This document shows, in pieces, positions 15,134 to 20,857 of a stretch of DNA of 20,857 nt (positions within the stretch are counted from its first letter, which is position 1; every line of letters begins with the position of its first letter). The stretch spans positions 1-20,857 of the forward strand of contig URNM01000017.1 of NCBI GenBank assembly GCA_900549185.1, written 5' to 3'. Below the pieces are notes generated by a model. That model was not told the origin of the DNA and made no database searches. It was given only the letters and a program-made list of their open reading frames with translations. The translations under genes and the position numbers were made by a program. The DNA is from an uncultured Collinsella sp. Lineage in GTDB: Bacteria > Actinomycetota > Coriobacteriia > Coriobacteriales > Coriobacteriaceae.

Positions 15134-15187
15134 GCGCGGCGCCGCCACTTAGGCGGGCCGTGCTTTTTTAAGACGGGAGCTTTCCCG
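15134..15187 (+). promoter_or_regulatory. Terminator-like leader hairpin before nhaA
   Basis: A GC-rich stem (15134-15146 with 15152-15163, one bulge and wobble) closes ACTTA and is followed by six T (15164-15169), only 33 bases before the nhaA ATG. A second small hairpin, ACGGGA/TCCCGT (about 15172-15187), lies just before the ribosome site. The arrangement resembles an attenuator or riboswitch expression platform. It could also simply end upstream transcription, but ppaC already has its own terminator 170 bases earlier. Confidence 0.5.
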
Positions 15188-15202
15188 TGAAAGGAGCCGC
15201 CC

Positions 15203-16561
15203 ATGGCAGCAACTGAGCAGCTGTTTAACGTTCGTGAGCGCAAGCGCTTTGAGCGTCACGACATTTGGGAGCGCATCGCCGAGAACGGCACGATTTCCGC
15301 CGCCGTCATGGTCTTCGCCGCCATCGCCGCCGTCATTTGTGCCAACACCGATGCCTACGAGGCCATCCATCACTTTTTGGAGACCCCGCTGTATGTGGGT
15401 CTGGGCAACCTGACGGCCGGTCTTACCGTTGAGCTTTTCGTCAACGACTTCCTCATGGCGATTTTCTTTTTGCTGGTGGGTATCGAGCTTAAGTACGAGA
15501 TGACGGTCGGCGAGCTTAAAAACCCGCGTCAGGCCATGCTTCCCATGCTGGCGGCCGTGGGCGGCGTCGTCGTTCCCGCCTGCATCTACCTGATCTTTAA
15601 CCATGCCGGCGCCCGCAACGGTTGGGCCATCCCCATGGCAACCGATATTGCCTTTGCGCTGGGCGTGCTGTCGCTTTTGGGCAACCGCGTGCCCAACGGC
15701 GTGCGCGTGTTCTTCTCGACGCTCGCCATCGCCGACGACCTCATCTCCATCGCCGCCATCGCCATCTTCTACGGTCAGAGCCCCAATCCGTTTTGGTTGG
15801 GCGCCGCCGCGCTTGTGACCTGCGCGCTCGTATGGCTCAACAAGACGCAGCATTACCGCCTTGCCCCGTATTCGGTACTGGGTCTGATGTTGTGGTTCTG
15901 CATGTTCAAGAGCGGCGTGCACGCTACGCTCGCCGGCGTCATCCTGGCCTTCACCATTCCGGCCAAGTGCGGCGTTAAGCTCGATAGTCTGACCGACTGG
16001 CTGGGCGAGTGCCTGCCGCTGCTCGATGACCGCTACGACGACGAGGCGCACATCCTGGGCCAGCATGACTTTACCGTCTCGACCACCAAGGTCGAGCGCG
16101 TCATGCACCGAGTGACCCCGCCGCTCATCCGCATGGAGCGTCTGATCTCCACGCCGGTCAACTTTGTGATTCTGCCGATTTTCGCGTTCGTAAACGCGCA
16201 GGTTCGCCTGGTGGGCGTGGACATGAGCACGCTGCTCACCGACCCGGTGACGCTCGGCGTGTACTTTGGCATGTTGCTGGGCAAGCCGATCGGCATCTTT
16301 GGCATGACGTTTGCCCTGGTTAAGCTTAAGGCCTGCGAGCTGCCGCACAACGTCAACTGGCACATGATTGCCGGCGTGGGCATTCTGGGCGGTATCGGCT
16401 TTACCATGTCGATTCTCATCAGCGGACTTGCCTTCCCGACCGCCCAGTTTGAGGTTCTGGCTGCCAAGGCCGCCATCCTTGCCGGTTCGGTCACCGCAGC
16501 CGTGCTCGGCATGATCTACATGAGCGTGGTCTGCAAACACCCCGCGCCCAAGGGCGAGTAA
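15203..16561 (+). CDS. nhaA: Na+/H+ antiporter NhaA
   Basis: A 452-residue membrane antiporter that expels Na+ (or Li+) in exchange for protons, giving salt and alkaline-pH tolerance. About twelve hydrophobic helices are present. The ion-binding pair Asp178-Asp179 lies in LAIADDLISIAAIAIFY, and Asp148 in MATDIAFALG corresponds to the other functional Asp of helix IV. The conserved GIGFTMSILISGLAF is near the C-terminus. It is longer than E. coli NhaA (388 residues) owing to a longer N-terminus and a cytoplasmic loop around residues 260-310. ATG 15203 follows GAAAGGAG. A terminator-like leader precedes the gene and a strong hairpin follows it. Confidence 0.96.
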   Translation: MAATEQLFNVRERKRFERHDIWERIAENGTISAAVMVFAAIAAVICANTDAYEAIHHFLETPLYVGLGNLTAGLTVELFVNDFLMAIFFLLVGIELKYEMTVGELKNPRQAMLPMLAAVGGVVVPACIYLIFNHAGARNGWAIPMATDIAFALGVLSLLGNRVPNGVRVFFSTLAIADDLISIAAIAIFYGQSPNPFWLGAAALVTCALVWLNKTQHYRLAPYSVLGLMLWFCMFKSGVHATLAGVILAFTIPAKCGVKLDSLTDWLGECLPLLDDRYDDEAHILGQHDFTVSTTKVERVMHRVTPPLIRMERLISTPVNFVILPIFAFVNAQVRLVGVDMSTLLTDPVTLGVYFGMLLGKPIGIFGMTFALVKLKACELPHNVNWHMIAGVGILGGIGFTMSILISGLAFPTAQFEVLAAKAAILAGSVTAAVLGMIYMSVVCKHPAPKGE

Positions 16562-16654
16562 AAGCTCGAAAACAGACACCAGAACCGGTTTGGATGCGTT
16601 CGAAACTCGGATCAGGGTGCTACTGGCCCCCTGCCAGATACCCCCGTGGTCAAA

Positions 16655-16697
16655 AAACGCCGTTTGTGAGTACTGTCACAAACGGCGTTTCATTTTA
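16655..16697. terminator. Bidirectional terminator after nhaA
   Basis: A perfect 15-bp stem (16655-16669 with 16676-16690) closes GTACTG. TTTCATTTTA follows on the plus strand and TTTTTTG on the minus strand, so it can end nhaA and, at a distance, the small minus-strand gene. The rest of the 373-base gap (16562-16934) is distinctly more AT-rich than its surroundings, and I see no gene in it. Confidence 0.75.
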
Positions 16698-16934
16698 GGT
16701 GTGGAAAATAATGAACAAAGTTATAAGAGCTGTACGTTAATGGGTGACCATCGACTTCCAATTCGGCGCTAACTGACGGTGATTAGGGAGTTTCAAGTCC
16801 AGTTTTGCCGATTTCGACCAAGTATCGCTGCTACTAAAAAGGTAACAGTACTCATATTTGCCCTTTTTTGGCCACAAGCCCTAAAACAAGCCTCGCCAGG
16901 GTCGGGAAACGGGCCAAATCGTCGGCCTCGAGGT

Positions 16935-17189
16935 TTATTCCACGGTGCCGTAGACGGCGCCCCAGCCGTGGGCGGCTAAGGCGGAATTGAGCTGGTCGCA
17001 AAGTGACTGGCGGTCGTAATAGCCGGGCGGTAGCAGGTTGACGATCTCCATGAGATCGGGCGCCAGGTCCAAGATTTCGGCCTGTACGATCAGATCCAGG
17101 CGGTCGATGGCGTGGCGGTCGTAAAACAGTCCGTCGACCAGGCGCTGCAGGTCGCCGAATTCCTCGGCCTGGAACGATCCATACTCCAT
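16935..17189 (-). CDS. Small conserved-looking protein of unknown function
   Basis: An 84-residue acidic, mainly helical protein that I do not recognise. It has no signal peptide, membrane segment or Cys pair. Start ATG 17189 is supported by AAGGAGG four bases upstream on the minus strand, which is strong evidence that it is translated; the in-frame ATG at 17210 has no such site. The segment DLMEIVNLLPPGYYDRQSL faintly resembles the LP..Y region of DUF2795-type small proteins, but this is weak. It stands alone between the nhaA terminator and the divergent aminotransferase gene, so the context gives no clear function. Confidence 0.8.
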   Translation of the reverse strand: MEYGSFQAEEFGDLQRLVDGLFYDRHAIDRLDLIVQAEILDLAPDLMEIVNLLPPGYYDRQSLCDQLNSALAAHGWGAVYGTVE

Positions 17190-17290
17190 AGTGCCTCCTT
17201 GGGCCCCCACGCCGGCATGCGCGGCGATTCGTAATTTATTGCGATGGACTTAATCTATCACGGCTTCATAACGTTGCGGCGGTGGCGGTC

Positions 17291-17296
17291 TATACT
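17291..17296 (+). promoter_or_regulatory. Possible -10 box of the aminotransferase gene
   Basis: TATACT lies 41 bases before the start codon. No good -35 box is seen 16-18 bases upstream. Confidence 0.35.
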
Positions 17297-17337
17297 TAGA
17301 CGAACTGCAACGTCCCGCTTTGCGAAAGGTCGCACCC

Positions 17338-18642
17338 ATGCAGACGATCTACCAGAAGATGGAAACCACCGAACTCGATGCCGCCATCGAGGCGCTCAAA
17401 GCCGAGGTCGCCGAGGTCAAGGCCAAGGGCCTGGCGCTCGACATGGCGCGCGGCAAGCCGTCGCCCTCCCAGGTGGACATCTCGCGCCCCATGCTCGATA
17501 TCCTCAATGCCGACGCCGATCTGCACGACGGCAACGTCGATTGTTCCAACTACGGCTGTTTTGAGGGTATTCCCTCGGCACGCAAGTTGGCAGGGGAGTT
17601 CCTGGGCTGTCCCGCCGAGCAGACACTCGTGCTGGGTTCGTCGAGCCTTTTGATCGAGCACGACATCGCCGGCATGTTCTGGCGTTGCGGTTCGTGCGGC
17701 AGCGAGCCCTGGGACGCCTACGAGGCTGCGCACGATGGCAAGAAGGTCAAGTTCCTGTGCCCGGTGCCCGGCTACGATCGCCACTTTGGCATCACCGCCG
17801 ACCTGGGCATCGAGAACGTCCCCGTCGCGATGACCGACAACGGCCCCGACATGGACGAGATCGAGCGCCTCGTTGCCGCTGACGACTCCATTAAGGGTAT
17901 CTGGTGCGTGCCCAAGTATTCCAACCCCACGGGCATCACCTTTAGCGAGGACACCGTGCGTCGCCTGGTCGAGATGCCCACGGCCGCGCCCGATTTCCGC
18001 ATCTTCTGGGACAACGCCTACTGCGTGCATGACCTGTACGACGAGACCGACGAGCTCGCAAACATCTTTGACCTCGCTCGCGTGGCGGGCACCGAGGACC
18101 GCGTGGTGGCCTTTGCCTCGACATCCAAGATCACCTTCCCGGGCGCCGGCATCGGCTTTATCGGTGCGAGCCCCGCGGTCATCGCCGAGTTCTCCAAGTG
18201 CCTGAAGGCCGGCCTCATCAGCGCCGACAAGCTCAACCAGCTGCGTCACGTGCGCTTCCTTCCCACCATCGAGGCGGTCAAGGAGCACATGAAAAAGCAC
18301 GCCGAGTTCCTGCGCCCGCGCTTTGAGGCCGTCGAGCGCAAGCTCACCGAGGGCTTGGGCGATACGGGCTGTGCCACCTGGACGCACCCCCGCGGCGGCT
18401 ACTTTGTGAGCTTCGATGGTCCCGAGGGCTCGGCCCAGAAGGTCGCCGCGCTTTGCGCAGACCTGGGCGTCAAGCTCACGCCGGCCGGTGCTACCTGGCC
18501 CTATGGCAAGGACCCGCGCGACACCAACATCCGCATCGCGCCGAGCTATCCCACGGTCGAGGACCTGGAGGCCGCGCTCGACGTGCTGGTGCTGGCCGTT
18601 AAGCTCGTCGCTGCCGAGCTCGCGCGTGCCGAGCGCGCCTAA
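17338..18642 (+). CDS. PLP-dependent aminotransferase, subgroup Ic (AspT-like)
   Basis: A 434-residue fold-type I aminotransferase of the Aminotran_MocR family (PF12897), whose characterised actinobacterial members transfer amino groups between aspartate (or alanine) and 2-oxoglutarate. It is a stand-alone enzyme with no GntR domain, despite the family name. Visible residues are the N-terminal LDMARGKPSPSQ, the Asn in NPTG (196-199), Asp225 and Tyr228 in FWDNAYCV (PLP ring contacts), the Schiff-base Lys264 in STSKITFPGAG, and the substrate-carboxylate Arg in NIRIAPSYP. ATG 17338 follows GAAAGG. The STAS gene begins 51 bases after its stop, so the two may share a transcript. Aspartate is the likely substrate, by family only. 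Confidence 0.9.
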   Translation: MQTIYQKMETTELDAAIEALKAEVAEVKAKGLALDMARGKPSPSQVDISRPMLDILNADADLHDGNVDCSNYGCFEGIPSARKLAGEFLGCPAEQTLVLGSSSLLIEHDIAGMFWRCGSCGSEPWDAYEAAHDGKKVKFLCPVPGYDRHFGITADLGIENVPVAMTDNGPDMDEIERLVAADDSIKGIWCVPKYSNPTGITFSEDTVRRLVEMPTAAPDFRIFWDNAYCVHDLYDETDELANIFDLARVAGTEDRVVAFASTSKITFPGAGIGFIGASPAVIAEFSKCLKAGLISADKLNQLRHVRFLPTIEAVKEHMKKHAEFLRPRFEAVERKLTEGLGDTGCATWTHPRGGYFVSFDGPEGSAQKVAALCADLGVKLTPAGATWPYGKDPRDTNIRIAPSYPTVEDLEAALDVLVLAVKLVAAELARAERA

Positions 18643-18693
18643 CGCGCGGCTTCCCGTACTATCCGCACTTTCGATACGTAAAGGAGCGTATAC

Positions 18694-19008
18694 ATGGATC
18701 TGGGTATTTCCACCAACCCCACGCCAGAGCTCTACACCATTAAGGTAACCGGCGAGATCGATATCTCTAACGCCGATAGCCTGCGCAACGCCATCGACTT
18801 GGCGCTCGAGCAGCCCACCGAGGCCGTTGAGCTCGATTTTGCCCAGGTGAGCTATATCGACTCGACGGGCATTGGCGTGCTCGTAGGCGCCGCGCACCAC
18901 GCGGTCGACCACGGCAAGCGCTTTAGCTGCACCAATGTGCAGCCCCCGGTGATGCGCGTGGTTCAGCTGTTGGGTGTCGACCAGGAGATTTCGATCACCG
19001 CTGTATAA
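18694..19008 (+). CDS. STAS-domain anti-sigma factor antagonist (SpoIIAA/RsbV-like)
   Basis: A single STAS domain of 104 residues, the usual length. It has the core GEIDISNADSLRNAI and the phosphorylation loop YIDSTGIGVL with Ser57 as the expected target. In known systems the unphosphorylated protein captures an anti-sigma kinase and so frees a sigma factor; phosphorylation at this Ser inactivates it. No anti-sigma kinase, phosphatase or sigma factor gene is next to it, so its partner must be encoded elsewhere and the regulated process is unknown. The ATG at 18694 follows AAAGGAG. It may be cotranscribed with the aminotransferase. Confidence 0.92.
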   Translation: MDLGISTNPTPELYTIKVTGEIDISNADSLRNAIDLALEQPTEAVELDFAQVSYIDSTGIGVLVGAAHHAVDHGKRFSCTNVQPPVMRVVQLLGVDQEISITAV

Positions 19009-19052
19009 TCTTTGCCCCCAAAAGGGCGAGCCGTTTGGCATATGTTTGTGAT

Positions 19053-19086
19053 GCGCTCGGACGTTTTGGCGTCCGGGCGCTATACT
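19053..19086 (+). promoter_or_regulatory. Dyad abutting a TATACT box before tatA
   Basis: GCGCTCGGACG (19053-19063) pairs with CGTCCGGGCGC (19070-19080, one G-T wobble), and TATACT starts at the very next base (19081-19086). The hairpin could be the end of the STAS transcript or an operator covering the -35 region of a tat promoter. Confidence 0.4.
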
Positions 19087-19161
19087 TGACCGAATGAATA
19101 GACGAGTTCCGGCCGAATGGCGCGGTGCGGGCTCGACTCACATCGAGCCTTGGAGGTATGT

Positions 19162-19749
19162 GTGTTTGGTATTGGAGAGGGTGAGCTCGCGATCATCGTG
19201 GTCTTCGGCTTTTTGCTGTTTGGCCCGGATAAGCTCCCGCAGATGGGCCGCACGATCGGCCGTGCCATCCGTCAGTTCCGCGAGACGCAGGAAAAGATGA
19301 CGGCTGTTGTTCAGTCCGAGATCATCGATCCGGTAAGCGAGGCCGCTTCGGCTCCGGTTAAGCCCAAGAAGGCTGCCGTCGATGACGATTCCGATGCGGA
19401 CGAGGATGCCGCCGAGACGGCTGCGCCCGCCAAGAAGGAGACCTTTGCCGAGCGCCGTGCCCGTCTTGCTGCCGAGAAGGCCGCGAGCGAGGGTGCTGCT
19501 GAGGGCGAAGGTGCTGCCGACGAGGCCGGGGGCGCCGAGCCCGCCGAGGCCGAGCCTGCCGCTGCCACCGTCGAGCCCGAACCTGCTGCAGAGCCGGAGC
19601 CGGAGCCCGAGCCGGCAGAGCCCACGACGGCTGACCTCTACGCCCGTCGTCCCCGCAAGCGCAAGGCCGTCGTCGACCAGCTCGCTCGCGAGCTCGAGGC
19701 CGAGGACGACGTCGCTGCCGCCGACGCCTCGAAGGGAGGCGATGAGTAA
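19162..19749 (+). CDS. Twin-arginine translocase subunit TatA/TatB
   Basis: A small membrane protein of the Tat system, which exports folded proteins. It has one N-terminal membrane helix (LAIIVVFGFLLFG), the hinge FGPDKLPQ and an amphipathic helix (RTIGRAIRQFRETQEKM). The long C-terminal tail (about residues 60-195) is rich in Ala, Glu and Pro, with EPEPEPEP-type runs. GTG 19162 is chosen because TGGAGG is 5-6 bases upstream and the protein then begins MFGIGEGELAII, as family members do; the frame is open to 19117 but the added residues are not Tat-like. At 195 residues it is nearer TatB than TatA in length, but single TatA-type proteins can serve both roles. tatC follows with overlapping stop and start. 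Confidence 0.9.
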   Translation: MFGIGEGELAIIVVFGFLLFGPDKLPQMGRTIGRAIRQFRETQEKMTAVVQSEIIDPVSEAASAPVKPKKAAVDDDSDADEDAAETAAPAKKETFAERRARLAAEKAASEGAAEGEGAADEAGGAEPAEAEPAAATVEPEPAAEPEPEPEPAEPTTADLYARRPRKRKAVVDQLARELEAEDDVAAADASKGGDE

Positions 19750-20540
19750 TGCCTATCGGACCTGCGCGAATGCCGCTCTTCGATCACCTGGGAGAGCTCC
19801 GTCGCCGTCTGACCATCGTGGTCGTATCGGTGTTTGCCGCCGCCATCGTGCTGTATTTCGCCACGCCCGTGGTGCTCGACATCCTGGAAGACCCCATCCG
19901 CTCCTTTGTGCCGGAAGGTAAGTTCTACATCACCACCACGCTCGGCGGCTTTGGCCTGCGCTTCTCGCTGGCCATCAAGATGGCTGTGGTCATGTGTACG
20001 CCCATGATCATCTGGCAGATCTTGGCGTTCTTCCTGCCGGCGCTTCGCCCCAACGAGCGCAAGTGGGTCGTGCCCACGGTGCTCGCCTCGACGGTGCTGT
20101 TCTTCCTGGGCGCCATCTTCTGCTACTTCATCATCATCCCAGCGGGCTTTGAGTGGCTCATCGGCGAGACCTCTGCCGTCGCCACGGCGCTGCCCGACCT
20201 GGAGAACTACGTCAACATGGAGCTGCTCTTTATGATCGGCTTTGGTGTGGCGTTTGAGCTGCCGCTCATCATCTTTTACCTGTCCGTCTTCCATATCGTG
20301 TCCTATGCGGCCTTCCGCGGCGCCTGGCGCTACGTGTACGTGGGCCTGCTCGTGGGCTCGGCTGTGATCACGCCCGACGGCTCGCCCGTTACGCTGGGCC
20401 TCATGTACGGCGCCCTGCTCTCGCTCTACGAGATTTCGCTTGCCATCGCCCGAGTGGTCATTACCGCGCGCGAGGGCAAGGAGGGCTTGTTTGTGAGTCG
20501 TCTGGACCTGTTCTCGGACGATGAGGGCGACGAGGAGTAA
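19749..20540 (+). CDS. tatC: Twin-arginine translocase subunit TatC
   Basis: The 263-residue core receptor of the Tat pathway, which recognises the SRRxFLK signal peptides of folded cargo. It has the hallmark N-terminal MPLFDHLGELRRRLT and six hydrophobic helices; the last segment before the charged C-terminus is VGSAVITPDGSPVTLGLMYG followed by a short helix. The start ATG shares its A with the tatA TAA stop (TAATG) and has GGGAGG nine bases upstream, so the genes are translationally coupled. hypA begins 6 bases after its stop. Confidence 0.97.
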   Translation: MPIGPARMPLFDHLGELRRRLTIVVVSVFAAAIVLYFATPVVLDILEDPIRSFVPEGKFYITTTLGGFGLRFSLAIKMAVVMCTPMIIWQILAFFLPALRPNERKWVVPTVLASTVLFFLGAIFCYFIIIPAGFEWLIGETSAVATALPDLENYVNMELLFMIGFGVAFELPLIIFYLSVFHIVSYAAFRGAWRYVYVGLLVGSAVITPDGSPVTLGLMYGALLSLYEISLAIARVVITAREGKEGLFVSRLDLFSDDEGDEE

Positions 20541-20546
20541 ATCGGT

Positions 20547-20838
20547 ATGCACGAGGTTGGCATTGTCAACGGCATACTCGATACAGTGATTCGCGCGGCG
20601 CGTGGGGCGGGGGCCTCGCGCGCCGTTTTGGTAACGCTGCGTATCGGGGATATGACCGAAGTTGTGCGCGAGGCGCTCGACTTTGCGTGGGAGACGTTTC
20701 GCGACGAGGATCCGCTCACGCAAGGCTGCGAGCTTGCCGTGGAGGAGGTCCATCCACAAAGCGAGTGTCTGGATTGCGGCGAGGTTTTCGACCACGATCG
20801 CTTCCATTGCCGCTGCCCCCAATGTGGCGGCGCCAACG
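20547..20838 (+). CDS. hypA: Hydrogenase nickel-incorporation protein HypA, 3' end missing
   Basis: The first 97 codons of a nickel metallochaperone that, with HypB, delivers Ni to [NiFe] hydrogenase (or urease). It begins MHEVGIVNGILDTV; His2 is the conserved Ni ligand. The zinc site is seen as CLDC and CPQC, though the gene breaks off just after the second pair, at the adapter. Normal length is about 113-120, so only the last ~20 residues are missing. GAGGAG overlapping the tatC stop supplies the ribosome site. Contiguity with tatC suggests coordinated maturation and Tat export of a nickel enzyme, probably a hydrogenase. Confidence 0.92.
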
Positions 20839-20857
20839 CTGTCTCTTATACACATCT
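20839..20857 (-). other. Nextera mosaic-end adapter (sequencing artefact)
   Basis: The last 19 bases (CTGTCTCTTATACACATCT) are the reverse complement of the Tn5 mosaic end seen at 32-50. They truncate hypA. Translated on the minus strand they give the false start MCIRDS. Confidence 0.98.

Noticed and set aside
15149..16579. Long open frame of 476 codons antisense to nhaA (and similar long antisense frames over pcrA, GH1, ROK, ppaC and aminotransferase genes)
   Set aside because: They are by-products of GC-rich codon use on the real strand; the products are His/Arg/Gly-rich with no family motif and no ribosome site.
16668..16853. GAGTACTGT (16668) and its reverse complement at 16845 as a functional pair
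   Set aside because: A nine-base match around a six-base palindrome is easily expected by chance in this span.
51..20838. CRISPR arrays, tRNA or rRNA genes, insertion sequences, phage genes
   Set aside because: None seen: no regularly spaced repeats, cloverleaf-type sequence, transposase or phage protein could be supported.
19638..20855. Minus-strand open frame beginning MCIRDS
   Set aside because: The start codon lies in the Nextera mosaic end; the rest is antisense to tatC and hypA.

Overview
The window is a complete short assembly contig rather than a clean chromosomal slice. Bases 1-50 are an Illumina Nextera P7 adapter (P7 tail, 8-base index, mosaic end), and bases 20839-20857 are the reverse complement of the mosaic end. 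Genomic DNA therefore runs from 51 to 20838, and the genes at both ends are cut by library fragmentation, not by biology. The DNA is GC-rich, with strong AGGAGG-type ribosome sites and occasional GTG/TTG starts. The gene content (lactose/cellobiose-family PTS, subgroup Ic aspartate aminotransferase, Tat genes next to hypA, many hairpin terminators) fits a gut anaerobe of the class Coriobacteriia, probably close to Collinsella. That assignment is inferred from style and content, not from a marker gene.

Layout. (1) 51-1529: the 3' part of an OmpR-type response regulator and its sensor kinase. (2) 1782-3441: a universal stress protein (minus strand) divergent from uppP, the undecaprenyl-diphosphate phosphatase of cell-wall lipid recycling. 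(3) 3775-6669: pcrA/uvrD DNA helicase. (4) 6952-13845: a sugar-utilisation locus. On the minus strand it has a GntR/UTRA regulator and mannose-6-phosphate isomerase. Divergently it has a GH1 phospho-beta-glycosidase, PTS IIC, IIB and IIA, and a ROK sugar kinase. (5) 14012-14935: family II pyrophosphatase. (6) 15203-16561: NhaA Na+/H+ antiporter behind a terminator-like leader hairpin. (7) 16935-17189: an unrecognised 84-residue protein on the minus strand. (8) 17338-19008: a class Ic aminotransferase and a STAS anti-sigma-factor-antagonist protein. (9) 19162-20838: tatA/B, tatC and a truncated hypA, which together suggest export and maturation of a nickel enzyme such as a [NiFe] hydrogenase.

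How the sugar locus works (inference from families): the PTS imports and phosphorylates a beta-linked disaccharide, the GH1 enzyme splits it into a sugar phosphate and a free hexose, the ROK kinase phosphorylates the free hexose, and ManA would convert mannose-6-phosphate if the sugar is a mannoside. The divergent control region carries three copies of TTACTTTT at the two predicted promoters, which are good candidates for GntR operators.

No clearly new multi-gene system is visible. The most unusual material is intergenic: two small hairpins sharing a conserved 15-nt loop, two elements sharing an AACCTGCCAAA-type motif (one a 90-nt hairpin in the bgl leader), and two long imperfect palindromes in convergent intergenic gaps. 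These look like dispersed repeats or regulatory RNA structures and deserve a genome-wide count.
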